The notes: a model not told the origin generated them from the letters alone. Positions 17,073-28,362 are shown, counted from the first letter of the stretch. The stretch is DNA of 64,000 nt from Jiangella gansuensis DSM 44835 (GCF_000515395.1 NZ_KI911782.1:1985927-2049926), one strand, 5' to 3'. A program made the numbers and translations.

Positions 17073-18023
17073 CTAGGTGAGCGGACGCCGGCCGGCGGGC
17101 AGCCACGGCATCGGGTCGGTGACCCGGCCGCCGGCGTAGACCATGAAATGCAGGTGGCAGCCGGTGGACATGCCGGTGTCGCCGGCCCGGCCGACGGGCC
17201 GCCCCGTCGCAAGTGTCTGCCCGGGCGTCACCGACAACGCCGACAGGTGGCTGTACGACGTGCTGACCGGAGTGCCGCGGATGGTTCCGTGGTCCACCGT
17301 GACCTGCAGGCCGTACGCGCCGCGGGTGCCGGCATCGGTGACCCGGCCGGCCGCCGCGGCGCGGACAGGTGTCCCGCATGCGGTACCGAAGTCGGTGCCG
17401 TCGTGCAGCTTGTAGATGCCGGTGACGGGGTGAACGCGCATGCCGAACGGTGAGGTGACCCGCGGCGACGCCACCGGCCAGCCGAGCCCGGCCGGCGCGG
17501 GCGGCCGCGGCGGTGGCGCACCCGACAGCGTCCGATCGTCGAGCGGGAGGAGCCGAACGTCGCCCCCGGCGGCGCCGACCAGGGCGAGCGGGTCGACGTA
17601 GCGGTCGCCCTCCCGTGCGCCCCAGTGCAGGCAGATGTCCGGGGCGCAGTGGCTACCCGCTGCCGCGAGGGTCCCGACGGCCTGTCCGGCGATGACCGCA
17701 TCACCGACCGTGACCGACGCCGTCACGGGCTCGTACGTGGTGCGCACCGTCCCGTGGTCGATCACGACGACGCCGCGCCCGGCGAGTGGGCCCGCGTAGG
17801 TGACCCGGCCCGGCCCGGCGGCTCTGACCTCGGCGCCGGCGGTCCCCGCCAGGTCGGTGCCGCGGTGGCCGGCGAGCCACGGACTGTCGGGCGGGTCGAA
17901 ACCGTGCACGACGGGGGCCGGCCCGGCCGGCGGGCCGATCGGATAGACCCAGCCGGCGGCCGACGCCAGAGCGGTGACGGCAGCGATGAGGGATGCGACG
18001 CTGGTGGCGAGGATCGGGTTCAT
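17073..18023 (-). CDS. Tandem-domain M23 (LytM-like) metallopeptidase, secreted
   Basis: The 316-residue protein opens with a hydrophobic signal segment (about residues 4-24) and then has two LytM/M23 domains joined by a Pro-rich linker (about 166-180). The C-terminal domain is complete: H207 and D211 in KLHDGTDFG, H259 in SYSHL, and H290/H292 in GCHLHF. The N-terminal domain keeps zinc ligands H53, D57 and H133. It has Tyr-Glu-Pro where the catalytic YxHL His should be (residues 97-99) and Cys131 where the first His of HxH should be. Single-domain proteins ending CLHWG are, as I recall, typical at this locus. It probably cuts peptidoglycan cross-links or binds them. It converges on xerC with an 8-bp gap. 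Confidence 0.88.
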   Translation of the reverse strand: MNPILATSVASLIAAVTALASAAGWVYPIGPPAGPAPVVHGFDPPDSPWLAGHRGTDLAGTAGAEVRAAGPGRVTYAGPLAGRGVVVIDHGTVRTTYEPVTASVTVGDAVIAGQAVGTLAAAGSHCAPDICLHWGAREGDRYVDPLALVGAAGGDVRLLPLDDRTLSGAPPPRPPAPAGLGWPVASPRVTSPFGMRVHPVTGIYKLHDGTDFGTACGTPVRAAAAGRVTDAGTRGAYGLQVTVDHGTIRGTPVSTSYSHLSALSVTPGQTLATGRPVGRAGDTGMSTGCHLHFMVYAGGRVTDPMPWLPAGRRPLT

Positions 18024-18294
18024 GCCACCGAGGCTCGCCGCCCGTGGCCTCCGGCGCAGCCGCCCGAACCGGATTTGGGGACAACCGGCCATCGCACCGA
18101 GGCCTGTGGACAACCACCCCCATCGCCGACACGCCCACGAGCTTGCTCACAGGTAGGTCACGAAATGACAACGAACCCGTGGTCGACCCCGGATCGATTG
18201 GACGCACCCACGGGTGAACCCGAAAGGCTCGATGGCGAGACTGCCTGCACAGAACTGACGTGAATCCACGGTGACCGAGGGTATGGGTGACGAT
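18024..18294. promoter_or_regulatory. Divergent M23 / ABC-operon intergenic region
   Basis: The 271-bp gap holds an inverted repeat ACCCGTGG (18175-18182) / CCACGGGT (18208-18215) with a 25-nt loop, a possible operator for the importer operon. No clear -35/-10 pair stands out. Confidence 0.3.
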
Positions 18295-19875
18295 ATGACG
18301 CGAGGACGACGGCGAATGGCGGCCCGGGCCGGTGCGGCCGCTCTCGGTGTGGCGCTGCTGGTCGGTGCGTGTGGCGGCGGCGACGAGGTGGATGTCGACA
18401 ACCCGGAGGGTGACGGCGCCACCGACGATCCCGGTACCGGCGGCGCAGAGGCCCCTGAAGGCACGCTCGTCGCGGCCATCTCCGCCCAGCCCGACCAGTT
18501 CGACCCGCACCGGACGCAGGCGTACGCCAGTTTCCAGGTGCTCGAGAACGTCTACGACACCCTCGTGGTGCCCGACGCCGAGGGCGAGTTCCAGCCCAGC
18601 CTGGCCACGGAGTGGACCACGAGCGAGGACGGTCTGACCTGGACCTTCACCCTCCGCGAGGGCGTCACCTTCCACGACGGCAGCCCCTTCGACTCCGCCG
18701 ACGTCGTCTACTCGTACCGGCGCATCATCGACGAGCAGCTGGCCAACGCCTACCGGTTCGCCAGCGTGGCGGACATCCAGGCACCGGATGCGCAGACCGT
18801 CGTCATCACGCTCAGCACCCCGACGCCGGCCCTGCTGGACAACATCGGCGGCTTCAAGGGCATGTCGATCATTCCCGAGGGCGTGGCCGAGACCACCGAT
18901 CTCGCCACCGCGGCCGTCGGCACCGGGCCGTTCACGCTCGAGGAGACCGGGGCCGGCGGCGTCACGCTTGCCCGTTACGACGGCTACTGGGGTGACCCTG
19001 CCACCGTCGACGGCGTCGAATTCCGCTTCGTGAGCGAGCCTGCGGCAGCCCTGACGGCGCTACGCTCCGGCGACATCCACTGGACCGACAACGTCCCGCC
19101 GCAGGAGATCGAGGGTCTGGAGGACGACGAGGACGTGGAGCTCGGCGTCACCCCGAGCGTCGACTACTGGTACCTGGCGATGAACCAGACCCGCCCGCCG
19201 TTCGACAACCGCGACTTCCGCCGCGGCGTCGCCTACGGCATCGACCGCGACGAGGTCACCGAGGCCGCCTGGTTCGGCGCGGCCACCACCAACCAGACCG
19301 CGATCCCGGAGCAGAGCGTCTGGTACCACGAGTACGCGCCGTTCGAGCACGACCCGGACCAGGCCGGCGAACTCATCGAGGCCAACGCCGCCGCCAGCCC
19401 GCAGCCGATGGGCCTCATGGTCACCGACGAGTACCCCGAGACCATCCAGGCCGCTCAGGTGATCCAGGCTCAGCTCGCCGAGGTCGGCGTCGAGATCGGC
19501 ATCGAGCAGGAGGCCTTCGCGACCTGGCTGGACCGGCAGGCGGCCGGGGACTACGACGCGTTCCTGCTCGGCTGGCTGGGCAACCTGGACCCGTTCGGCT
19601 TCTACCACGCCCAGCACGTGTGCGAGGGAACGTCGAACTTCCAGGGCTACTGCAACCCGGAGGTCGACGAGCTGCTGAACCAGGCCGCGGCCGAGACCGA
19701 CCAGGACGCCCGTAAGGCGCTCTACGACCAGGCGGCGGAGCTCATCGTCGACGACGTCAGCTACCTCTACCTGTACAACCCGGACGTCGTGCAGGCCTGG
19801 GCGCCGGACCTCGAGGGCTACGAGATCCGTCCGGACAAGGCGATCAACTTCGAGACGGTGAGGCTGCCGGAGTGA
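18295..19875 (+). CDS. Peptide ABC transporter substrate-binding lipoprotein (SBP family 5)
   Basis: The 526-residue precursor has a Lys/Arg-rich n-region, a hydrophobic segment and a lipobox LVGAC, so it should be lipid-anchored outside the membrane. The mature part shows the family 5 pattern (SLATEWTTSEDGLTWTF, GVTFHDGSPFDSADVVYS, VGTGPF, the late RRGVAYGIDRDEV). It binds di- or oligopeptides, or possibly nickel or other ligands, for the ABC importer that follows. I chose ATG 18295 because it gives a classic signal peptide. GTG 18271 and ATG 18283 add acidic residues. Confidence 0.9.
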   Translation: MTRGRRRMAARAGAAALGVALLVGACGGGDEVDVDNPEGDGATDDPGTGGAEAPEGTLVAAISAQPDQFDPHRTQAYASFQVLENVYDTLVVPDAEGEFQPSLATEWTTSEDGLTWTFTLREGVTFHDGSPFDSADVVYSYRRIIDEQLANAYRFASVADIQAPDAQTVVITLSTPTPALLDNIGGFKGMSIIPEGVAETTDLATAAVGTGPFTLEETGAGGVTLARYDGYWGDPATVDGVEFRFVSEPAAALTALRSGDIHWTDNVPPQEIEGLEDDEDVELGVTPSVDYWYLAMNQTRPPFDNRDFRRGVAYGIDRDEVTEAAWFGAATTNQTAIPEQSVWYHEYAPFEHDPDQAGELIEANAAASPQPMGLMVTDEYPETIQAAQVIQAQLAEVGVEIGIEQEAFATWLDRQAAGDYDAFLLGWLGNLDPFGFYHAQHVCEGTSNFQGYCNPEVDELLNQAAAETDQDARKALYDQAAELIVDDVSYLYLYNPDVVQAWAPDLEGYEIRPDKAINFETVRLPE

Positions 19876-20825
19876 CCCGGTACGTCCTGCGCCGGCTGCT
19901 GCAGTCCGTCGCGGTGCTGTTCGGCGTCAGCGTGCTGGTCTTCGCGATCATGCAGCTGGTGCCGGGCGACCCGATCCAGCTGGCGCTGGGGCAGCAGGCC
20001 GACCCGGAGACGTACGCGGCGCTGCGTGAGCGCGCCGGGCTGGACGACCCCGTCGTCGTGCAGTACTTCACCTGGATCGGCGGCGCCCTCACCGGCGATC
20101 TCGGGGTCAGCTTCCGCACCGGAGAGACCGTGCTGTCGCTGATCATGGAGCGGGTGCCGGCGACGTTGTCGCTGGCGGGTGCGGCCATCCTGGTCGCGCT
20201 GCTCATCGCGATCCCGCTGGGCACAATCTCCGCGCTGCGGCCGCGCAGCCCGGTGGACTGGTTCGCCAGCCTGTCCAGCCAGGCCGGGCTGAGCGTGCCG
20301 GACTTCTGGCTCGGCATCCTGCTCATCCTGCTGTTCGCCGGCACGCTGGGCTGGCTGCCGTCGGCGGGCTACACGCCGCTGACGGAGGACCCGGTGGAGT
20401 GGGCCCGGCACCTGATCCTGCCGGCCATCACCGCGGGCGTCTCCAGCGGGTCGATTCTCACGCGATTCGTCCGCTCGTCGGTACTGGAGTCGATGGGCCA
20501 GGACCACGTCCGCACCGCGCGGGCCAAAGGCATGCGCGCCCGCGACGTGTTGACGTGGCACGTGTTGCGCAACGCGCTCGTGCCGCTGGTGACGGTGGGC
20601 GGCGTGCAACTGGCGTACCTGCTGTCCGGCGTGGTGGTCGTGGAGTTCGTCTTCGCCTGGCCCGGCCTCGGCCAACTGGCGTTCCAGGCCGTGCAGTCAC
20701 GCGACTACCCGGTGCTCCAGGGCGCGGTGCTGCTGTTCGCCGTCATCTTCTTGGTCGTGAACCTCGTGGTGGACCTCGCCTACGCGAGGCTGGATCCGCG
20801 CATCACCTACCGGAGCGCACGATGA
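19872..20825 (+). CDS. Peptide ABC transporter permease (DppB-like)
   Basis: The 317-residue protein has about six membrane segments and the coupling EAA-type loop around HVRTARAKGMRARDVL that contacts the ATPases. The N-terminal YVLRRLLQSVAVLFGVS and MQLVPGDP segments are typical of DppB/OppB. Its GTG overlaps the SBP stop (GTGA) and its stop overlaps the next permease (ATGA). Confidence 0.92.
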   Translation: MTRYVLRRLLQSVAVLFGVSVLVFAIMQLVPGDPIQLALGQQADPETYAALRERAGLDDPVVVQYFTWIGGALTGDLGVSFRTGETVLSLIMERVPATLSLAGAAILVALLIAIPLGTISALRPRSPVDWFASLSSQAGLSVPDFWLGILLILLFAGTLGWLPSAGYTPLTEDPVEWARHLILPAITAGVSSGSILTRFVRSSVLESMGQDHVRTARAKGMRARDVLTWHVLRNALVPLVTVGGVQLAYLLSGVVVVEFVFAWPGLGQLAFQAVQSRDYPVLQGAVLLFAVIFLVVNLVVDLAYARLDPRITYRSAR

Positions 20826-21681
20826 GGGCCCGCGAGACGCTGTCGCTGCTGTTCCGCAGCCCGATGGCGGTGGCGGCCGGCGTGGTCCTGCTGGTGCTGA
20901 TCGTCACCGCCCTGCTCGGCGACGTCCTGGCTCCGCACGACGCCCGCGCCACCGACGTGTCCGCCCGGCTGCAGAGCCCGAACGCCGAGCACTGGTTCGG
21001 CACCGACGAGCTGGGACGCGACGTGTTCTCACGTGTGCTGCTCGGCGCGGAGGTGTCGCTGCGCGTCGGCGCCGTCGCCGTCGGCATCTCGCTGCTGGCC
21101 GGTGTGCTCATCGGCCTGACCGCCGGGTACTACGGCCGCTGGGTCGACGACGTGTTGATGCGGCTGTCGGACGTGCTGTTCGCGTTCCCGGCGATGCTCA
21201 TGGCCATCGCGGTGCTGGCGATCCTCGGTCCCGGCTCAACCAACGCGATGATCGCGATCGGCATCGTCTACATCCCGATCTTCGCCCGCATCACCAGGGC
21301 CAGTGTGCTCAGTGTCCGTGAGGAGGTGTACGTGCGCGCGGCCCGTTCCGCCGGCGCCGGCGACCTTCGCATCATCGGCCGGCACGTGCTGCCGAACGTG
21401 ACCGCGCCGATCATCGTCCAGACGTCCATCAGCCTCGCCTTCGCGATCCTGTCCGAGGCCGCGCTGAGCTTCGTCGGTCTCGGCACCCAGCCACCGGACC
21501 CCTCGTGGGGCCGGATGCTCTCCGAGGGACGCGGCTTCATCGAACAAGCCTGGTGGATGGCCGTCTTCCCGGGGTTGGCGATTTTCCTGACGGTGCTGGC
21601 GTTCAACGTCCTCGGCGACGCCCTGCGCGACGTGCTCGACCCGCGGCAGCGATCGGCCATGAGCGGAACGGGGGTGACGCC

Positions 21682-21685
<4 letters not shown>
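20822..21685 (+). CDS. Peptide ABC transporter permease (DppC-like)
   Basis: The 287-residue protein has an N-terminal membrane segment, the HWFGTDELGRDVFSRVL motif of DppC/OppC proteins, and the EAA-loop segment YVRAARSAGAGDLRII. It pairs with the DppB-like permease to form the channel. The start ATG 20822 overlaps the previous stop. Confidence 0.92.
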
Positions 21686-22688
<1,003 letters not shown>

Positions 22689-22692
<4 letters not shown>

Positions 22693-23645
22693 GCGACGTG
22701 CTGGTGCGGGCGTCCGGCCTGCGGGTTCACTTCGGCGACGTCCGTGCCGTCGACGGCGTCGACCTCGAGGTGCGGCGCGGGGAGACCCTCGGCCTGGTGG
22801 GGGAGTCCGGGTGCGGGAAGTCCACCCTCGGCAACGCGTTGTTGCGCCTCGTCGAGCCGACCGGCGGGACGGTGGAGTTCGACGGCACCGACGTCACCGC
22901 CGCCGGACGGCGGGAGCTGCGGGCGCTGCGCCGGCGGACCGCGATGATCTTCCAGGACCCGTTCGCCTCGCTCGACCCGCGCCGAACGGTCGCGGAGTCG
23001 ATCGGGGAGCCGCTGGCCATTCACAAGCTGCACCGCGGCCGGGACGCTCGGCGGGCCCGCGTCGGCGAACTGATGGAGCTGGTCGGGCTCGACCCGCGCA
23101 ACGGGCACCGGTACCCGCACGAGTTCTCCGGCGGCCAGCGGCAGCGGGTGGGCATCGCCCGGGCGCTGGCCGGTGAGCCGGACTTCGTCGTCTGCGACGA
23201 GCCGATCGCGTCGCTGGATGTGTCGGTGCAGGCGCAAGTGGTCAACCTGCTGGTGCGGCTGCAACGCGAACTCGGGCTGACCTACCTCTTCGTGTCGCAC
23301 GACCTCGCCGCCGTACGGCAGGTGGCCGACCGCGTGGCCGTCATGTACCTGGGCCGCGTCGTGGAGATCGGCGACGGCGCCGCCGTGGCGGAGACCCCCG
23401 GGCACCCGTACACCGAGGCGCTGGTGTCGGCCGTTCCGGTTCCGGTGCCGTCGCGGGAACGGGGCCGGCAACGCATCGTGCTGCGCGGCGACGTGCCCAG
23501 CCCGGCCGACCCGCCGTCGGGCTGCCGGTTCCGGACCCGCTGCCCGAAGGTGTTCGAGCCGTGCCCGGACCACGACCCCGTCCTCCAGCCGACCGGGCCG
23601 GCCCAGGAGGCAGCCTGCCACCTGCACGGCGTCACCGACCACTGA
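22689..23645 (+). CDS. Peptide ABC transporter ATP-binding protein (DppF-like)
   Basis: The 318-residue second ATPase has [37 protein letters not shown] and [11 protein letters not shown], plus the C-terminal [18 protein letters not shown] motif. It forms a heterodimer with the DppD-like subunit. It is the last gene of a five-gene operon whose junctions are all 4-nt overlaps. Repeat element copy 1 begins about 5 nt after its stop. Confidence 0.93.
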
Positions 23646-23978
23646 CCTGGAAATGATCACGTAGAGCATGGGTGCTCCCGCTTCACCAGGAATGCTTGCC
23701 CGGTGAAGCGGGAGGACGCCTGGTGGGCGGCCCAGCGCCGGATCGCCGGTGTGGCCTGCACTCGGGTCTCTCCCGTACACTGATCCTTGGCCCAGGTATG
23801 CCTGGGTCAAATTCGCGTGCCCTGAGCGCGGACTTCGCCATCGGTCCCGGCGTCCCCACGGACGGCGGGTGGCGCAGTGCCCATGGGCACCAGGCGCGGC
23901 GGCCGACCACCGTCGCGATGAACCGGAACAACGCGCCGGGCGGTCACCACGACCGGCGCGAGAGGAGGAGACGAGGCC
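23646..23978 (+). promoter_or_regulatory. dppF-rpsB intergenic region: repeat element, then rpsB leader
   Basis: The 333-bp gap contains repeat element copy 1 (23650-23727). Next come a candidate -10 TACACT (about 23775-23780) and a small hairpin CCCAGG-TATG-CCTGGG (23791-23806). A leader of about 150 nt follows, ending in AGAGGAGGAG (23961-23970), 8 nt before the rpsB ATG. No gene is evident. Confidence 0.5.
23650..23727 (+). repeat. Dispersed hairpin repeat, copy 1
   Basis: The element starts GAAATGATCACGT and has a 13-bp perfect stem (23675-23687 with 23702-23714). The loop holds the core AGGAATGCTTGCC. CCTGGTG (23719-23725) can instead pair with CACCAGG (23684-23690). Copies 2 and 3 are near 37.1 kb and 43.9 kb. 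It has no recognisable coding content and no transposase nearby. Confidence 0.85.
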
Positions 23979-24977
23979 ATGGCCGTCGTCACCATGCGTC
24001 AGCTGCTCGAGAGCGGCGTGCACTTCGGGCACCAGACCCGGCGCTGGAACCCGAAGATGAAGAGGTTCATCTTCACCGAGCGCAACGGCATCTACATCAT
24101 CGACCTGCAGCAGTCGCTGTCCTACATCGACCGCGCCTACGAGTTCGTCAAGGAGACCGTGGCGCACGGCGGGACGGTTCTGTTCGTCGGCACGAAGAAG
24201 CAGGCTCAGGAGGCCGTGCGCGAGCAGGCCACCCGGGTGAACATGCCGTTCGTCACCGAGCGCTGGCTCGGCGGCATGCTGACCAACTTCCAGACCGTGA
24301 ACAAGCGGCTGCAGCGTCTCAAGGAGCTCGAGGAGCTCGACTTCGACGACGTCGCCGGCTCCGGTCTGACGAAGAAGGAGCTTCTCATGCGCAAGCGTGA
24401 GAAGGACAAGCTGGAGCGCACCCTCGGTGGTGTGCGCAACATGGCCAAGGTGCCCAGCGCGGTGTGGATCGTCGACACCAAGAAGGAGCACCTGGCCGTC
24501 GACGAGGCGCGCAAGCTCGGCATCCCGATCGTCGCCATCCTCGACACCAACTGCGACCCGGACGAGGTCGACTTCCCGATCCCGGGCAACGACGACGCCA
24601 TCCGCGCGGTCAGCCTGCTGACCCGGGTCGTGGCCGACTCCGTGGCCGACGGTCTGCTCGGCCGTCAGGGTGGGCGTGCCGACGCCGGCGCCGGTGCCGA
24701 GCTGGGCTCGGACGAGCCGCTGGCCGAGTGGGAGAAGGAGCTGCTGCAGCAGTCGCAGTCCGAGGTCGCCGAGGCTCCGGCCGAAGCGCCCGCCGCTGCT
24801 GAGGCTCCGGCCGCTGAAGCTTCCGCTACCGAGGCTCCGGCCGCTGAAGCTCCCGCTACCGAGGCTCCGGCCGCTGAAGCTCCCGCTACGGAGGCTCCGG
24901 CCGCTGAGGCCCCGGCCGAGGCCGAGGCCGACGCCGCCGTCCAGGGCGCGGACGAGCCCGCCACGCAGCAGGCCTGA
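23979..24977 (+). CDS. rpsB: 30S ribosomal protein S2 with long Ala/Pro/Glu tail
   Basis: The first 230 or so residues are canonical S2 ([53 protein letters not shown]). The protein totals 332 residues, against about 250-300 usually. The C-terminal extension, from about residue 240, is EAPA-rich with a 10-residue tandem repeat. It leads the conserved rpsB-tsf-pyrH-frr block and has a strong ribosome-binding site. Confidence 0.97.
   Translation: MAVVTMRQLLESGVHFGHQTRRWNPKMKRFIFTERNGIYIIDLQQSLSYIDRAYEFVKETVAHGGTVLFVGTKKQAQEAVREQATRVNMPFVTERWLGGMLTNFQTVNKRLQRLKELEELDFDDVAGSGLTKKELLMRKREKDKLERTLGGVRNMAKVPSAVWIVDTKKEHLAVDEARKLGIPIVAILDTNCDPDEVDFPIPGNDDAIRAVSLLTRVVADSVADGLLGRQGGRADAGAGAELGSDEPLAEWEKELLQQSQSEVAEAPAEAPAAAEAPAAEASATEAPAAEAPATEAPAAEAPATEAPAAEAPAEAEADAAVQGADEPATQQA
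24801..24890 (+). repeat. 30-bp tandem repeat in the rpsB tail
   Basis: Three near-identical 30-bp units (24801, 24831, 24861) encode EAPAAEA[S/P]AT. They differ at two positions, and a fourth, degenerate unit follows. The frame is preserved. Confidence 0.9.
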
Positions 24978-24990
24978 TCCGACGAACGAC

Positions 24991-25052
24991 GCGGTCCCGG
25001 CTCGCCGGTGACCGCACCCGGCCGGGCGGGCGGTCCTGAGCCGCACCGCCCG
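24991..25052 (+). terminator. Two consecutive hairpins between rpsB and tsf
   Basis: GCGGTCCCGG / CCGGTGACCGC (24991-25015, one bulge) and CGGGCGGT / ACCGCCCG (25027-25052) form two stable stems. A partial terminator or attenuator that sets the rpsB:tsf ratio is plausible. No T-tract is present. Confidence 0.45.
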
Positions 25053-25102
25053 GTACGTGAACGACCACGAGACCACACAGCTGATACAGAGAGAGTGTGA
25101 GG

Positions 25103-25927
25103 ATGCCGAACGTCACTGCAGCCGACGTCAAGCGGCTGCGCGATGCCACGGGCGCGGGCATGATGGACGCGAAGAAGGCGCTGGACGAAGCCGGCGGCGA
25201 CTTCGACCAGGCCATCGAGGTTCTGCGGATCAAGGGTGCGGCCAAGGCCGCCAAGCGCAGCGCCGAGCGCACCACTGCCAACGGCCTGGTGGCCGCTGAG
25301 GGCCCGGCCATGATCGTGCTGGCCTGTGAGACCGACTTCGTCGCGAAGAACGCCGACTTCCAGAAGCTCGCCGCCGACATCGTCGGTGTCGCCGCCACCG
25401 CGAAGCCGGCCGACGTCGAGGCGCTGCTGGGCGCGGCGCTGGCCGACGGACGTACGGTCGGCCAGGCCGTCGAGGCCGCGGCCGCCGTCATCGGCGAGAA
25501 GATCGAGATCACCAATGTGGCCGTCGTCGACGGCCAGGTGGCCACGTACCTGCACAGGCGGTCGGCCGACCTGCCGCCGCAGGTGGGTGTGCTCGTCGAG
25601 TACGCCGCCGACGGCTCCGAGACCGCCGCGCAGGCTGCTCGCGACGCCGCCATGCAGGTGGCCGCGCTGCGTCCGACGTACGCCGTCCGCGACGACGTGC
25701 CGGCTGACGTGGTCGAGAACGAGCGGCGCATCGCCGAGGCGACCGCCCGCGAGGAAGGCAAGCCCGAGCAGGCGCTGCCGAAGATCATCGAGGGTCGGGT
25801 CAACGGCTTCTTCAAGGAGACCGTGCTGGTCGACCAGCCGTCGGTCAAGGAGTCCAAGAAGACCGTCGGCGCGGTGCTCGAGGCAGCGGGCGTGACGGTG
25901 AAGCGGTTCGTCCGTTTCGAGGTCTGA
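25103..25927 (+). CDS. tsf: Translation elongation factor Ts
   Basis: EF-Ts exchanges GDP for GTP on EF-Tu. The 274-residue protein begins with a UBA-like domain including [17 protein letters not shown]. The core domain contains [13 protein letters not shown]-type sequence (here [13 protein letters not shown]), and the end is [10 protein letters not shown] and [10 protein letters not shown] chose ATG 25103 because GAGAG lies 7 nt upstream. A GTG two codons earlier is the alternative. Confidence 0.96.
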   Translation: MPNVTAADVKRLRDATGAGMMDAKKALDEAGGDFDQAIEVLRIKGAAKAAKRSAERTTANGLVAAEGPAMIVLACETDFVAKNADFQKLAADIVGVAATAKPADVEALLGAALADGRTVGQAVEAAAAVIGEKIEITNVAVVDGQVATYLHRRSADLPPQVGVLVEYAADGSETAAQAARDAAMQVAALRPTYAVRDDVPADVVENERRIAEATAREEGKPEQALPKIIEGRVNGFFKETVLVDQPSVKESKKTVGAVLEAAGVTVKRFVRFEV

Positions 25928-25976
25928 CCAGACCCGCCCAGGACGAGCGCAGACACGACCTCAGGAGGCCGGCACC

Positions 25977-26795
25977 GTGACGGAGACGAATGGAACCCAG
26001 ACGGTGCCGGCCTCGGCTGTGCCGGGCCCGGCCGAGGGAATGCCCGCCGGAGGCCCGGTCACCCCGTCCGGCCGGCGGGTGCTGCTGAAGCTGTCCGGCG
26101 AGGTGTTCGGCGGCGGCGCGGTCGGTGTCGACCCCGAGGTCGTCAAGCGGATCGCCGGGCAGATCGCCGCTGTCGTCCAGGACGGCGTGCAGGTCGCCAT
26201 CGTCGTCGGCGGGGGCAACTTCTTCCGCGGCGCCGAACTACAGCACCACGGTATGGACCGCGCCCGCGGCGACTACATGGGCATGCTGGGCACGGTCATG
26301 AACTGCCTGGCCCTGCAGGACTTCCTCGAACACCGCGGCGTCGACACCCGGGTGCAGACGGCCATCACCATGGGCCAGGTGGCCGAGCCGTACATTCCGC
26401 GGCGGGCCGCGCGGCACCTGGAGAAGGGGCGCGTCGTCATCTTCGGCGCCGGCGCAGGCATGCCGTACTTCACCACCGACACCGTCGCAGCCCAGCGGGC
26501 GCTCGAGATCAGTTGTGATCGGCTCCTGATGGGCAAGAACGGCGTCGACGGTGTCTATGACGCCGACCCGCGGACCAACCCGCAGGCGCGCAAGTACCGG
26601 AGCATCACCTACGCCGACGTGCTGCGGCAGCGGCTGAACGTCGCCGACCCGGCCGCGTTCAGCTTGTGCATGGACAATCAGCTGCCCATCGTGGTCTTCG
26701 GGTTGGGCGAGGACAATGGCATCGCCCGGGCCATCCGGGGGGAGCGGATCGGTACCTTGGTCGCCTCGAACGTCGAGACCGTCGTCGAGGCCTGA
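25977..26795 (+). CDS. pyrH: UMP kinase
   Basis: PyrH phosphorylates UMP to UDP and belongs to the amino acid kinase fold. The 272-residue protein has [25 protein letters not shown], the [14 protein letters not shown] segment and the [16 protein letters not shown] segment. The first 30 or so residues are a low-complexity extension before the core. The GTG start has AGGAGG 8 nt upstream, so the extension appears to be translated. Confidence 0.96.
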   Translation: MTETNGTQTVPASAVPGPAEGMPAGGPVTPSGRRVLLKLSGEVFGGGAVGVDPEVVKRIAGQIAAVVQDGVQVAIVVGGGNFFRGAELQHHGMDRARGDYMGMLGTVMNCLALQDFLEHRGVDTRVQTAITMGQVAEPYIPRRAARHLEKGRVVIFGAGAGMPYFTTDTVAAQRALEISCDRLLMGKNGVDGVYDADPRTNPQARKYRSITYADVLRQRLNVADPAAFSLCMDNQLPIVVFGLGEDNGIARAIRGERIGTLVASNVETVVEA

Positions 26796-26863
26796 AGCCC
26801 ACCCCGGGCGGACCGCCGGCAATCCGCGGCCCGGACGGGGGCACTGAGGGCTTCCGGAACCCC

Positions 26864-26869
26864 TAGGAT
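26864..26869 (+). promoter_or_regulatory. Candidate -10 element before frr
   Basis: TAGGAT lies 30 nt upstream of the frr start and fits the actinobacterial TANNNT pattern. No convincing -35 is seen. Confidence 0.3.
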
Positions 26870-26899
26870 CGACCGCACACGCAACGCGAAGGAGTAGTG

Positions 26900-27457
26900 G
26901 TGATCGACGAGACCCTCCTCGAAGCCGAGGAGAAGATGGAGAAGGCCGTGTCGGTCGGCAAGGAGGACTTCGCCTCGATCCGGACCGGGCGAGCCCATCC
27001 GTCGCTGTTCAACAAGATCGTGGTCGACTACTACGGTGCGCTGACCCCGGTCAACCAGCTCGCGTCGTTCCACGTCAGCGACGCTCGCATGATCACCGTG
27101 CAGCCGTACGACAAGGGTTCGCTCGCTGCCATCGAGCGTGCCATCCGCGACTCCGACCTCGGGGTCAACCCCACCAACGACGGCAACATCGTGCGCGTCG
27201 TGCTGCCCACCCTCACCGAGGAGCGTCGCCGCGAGTACATCAAGCTCGCGCGCGAGAAGGCCGAGGGCGCGAAGGTGTCCATCCGCAGCGTGCGCCGGCA
27301 CGCCAAGGAGACGCTGGACAAGTTGGCCCGTGACGGCGAGGTGGGCGAGGACGACGTGGCCAGGGCCGAGAAGCACCTCGAGTCCGTCACGAAGTCGTAC
27401 GTGGAGCAGATCGACGAGTTGCTGAAGCACAAGGAAGCCGAGCTGCTCGAGGTCTGA
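26900..27457 (+). CDS. frr: Ribosome recycling factor
   Basis: RRF with EF-G splits post-termination ribosomes. The 185-residue protein has the three-helix-bundle family segments [28 protein letters not shown] and the long C-terminal helix. Two adjacent GTGs are available. The second (26900) has AAGGAG with 5-nt spacing and gives the usual [14 protein letters not shown]-terminus. Confidence 0.96.
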   Translation: MIDETLLEAEEKMEKAVSVGKEDFASIRTGRAHPSLFNKIVVDYYGALTPVNQLASFHVSDARMITVQPYDKGSLAAIERAIRDSDLGVNPTNDGNIVRVVLPTLTEERRREYIKLAREKAEGAKVSIRSVRRHAKETLDKLARDGEVGEDDVARAEKHLESVTKSYVEQIDELLKHKEAELLEV

Positions 27458-27463
27458 TAAGAC

Positions 27464-28330
27464 GTGGTGATGACTGACGGGGCCGCGGACGCTGCCGCTT
27501 CGGGTAGCCGGACTCGCCGGCATGGCCGGGCCGGTCGCGACCTGCGCGCCGCCACGCTGGTGGGTGTGGGGCTCGCGGCCGTCGTGCTCAGCACGCTGTT
27601 CCTGCTCCGGCCGGCCTTCGTCGCGCTGGTCGTGCTGGTCATGGTGGTCGCCGTCTGGGAGCTGGCCACGGCGTTGGGCACCCGGTCGGTGGCGGTGCCC
27701 ATCGTCCCGGTGGTCCTGGGCGCCGTGCTCATGCTCGCCGGTGCCTACGCCGGCGGCGGATCGCCGCTCATGGTGGGGCTCGGCCTGACCGCCGCGGCGG
27801 TCTGTGCCTGGCGTCTCGGCGACCCCGCGCCCGGGTATCTGCGCGATATCTCCGCCGGCATCCTGACCAGCGTCTATGTCCCGTTCCTGGCCGGTTTCGC
27901 CGTCCTCATGGTCCGGGCCGACGACGGCGACTGGCGCGTGTTCGCGTTGCTCGCCGTCGTCGTCGCGTCCGACACCGGTGGCTACGCGGCCGGGGTGCTG
28001 TTCGGCCGCCATCCGATGGCACCGAGCGTCAGCCCCAAGAAGTCCTGGGAGGGCTTCTGCGGCTCCCTGCTGCTCGGCACCGGCGCCGGGGTGGCGGTCG
28101 CGGTCCTCGCGTTCGACGGGCCCTGGTGGAGCGGCGTCGTCCTGGGCCTGGTCGGCGTCGTCGGCGCCACCCTCGGCGATCTCGGCGAGTCGCTGATCAA
28201 ACGCGACATCGGCGTGAAGGACATGAGTTCGCTGCTGCCGGGGCACGGCGGGCTGATGGACCGCCTCGACTCCCTGCTGCCGTCCGCGCCGCTGGTCTGG
28301 CTGGTGCTGGAGTACGTCGTCACCGCCTGA
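27464..28330 (+). CDS. cdsA: Phosphatidate cytidylyltransferase (CDP-diglyceride synthase)
   Basis: CdsA makes CDP-diacylglycerol from phosphatidic acid and CTP in the membrane. The 288-residue protein has about eight hydrophobic segments. It carries the family signature [11 protein letters not shown] followed by [12 protein letters not shown]. It follows frr after 6 bp. A basic cytoplasmic N-terminus (about 25 residues) precedes the first membrane segment. Confidence 0.95.
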   Translation: MVMTDGAADAAASGSRTRRHGRAGRDLRAATLVGVGLAAVVLSTLFLLRPAFVALVVLVMVVAVWELATALGTRSVAVPIVPVVLGAVLMLAGAYAGGGSPLMVGLGLTAAAVCAWRLGDPAPGYLRDISAGILTSVYVPFLAGFAVLMVRADDGDWRVFALLAVVVASDTGGYAAGVLFGRHPMAPSVSPKKSWEGFCGSLLLGTGAGVAVAVLAFDGPWWSGVVLGLVGVVGATLGDLGESLIKRDIGVKDMSSLLPGHGGLMDRLDSLLPSAPLVWLVLEYVVTA

Positions 28331-28362
28331 GCCCGCACGCTTGTGGGACAATCGGTGCCATC

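Noticed and set aside
23650-23727. Repeat element considered as an insertion sequence end or tRNA-like gene
   Set aside because: No transposase, no terminal inverted repeats of IS type, no target duplication noticed, and no tRNA cloverleaf.
24801-24890. Tandem repeats considered as a CRISPR array
   Set aside because: Units are contiguous without spacers and stay in the rpsB reading frame; no cas genes nearby.
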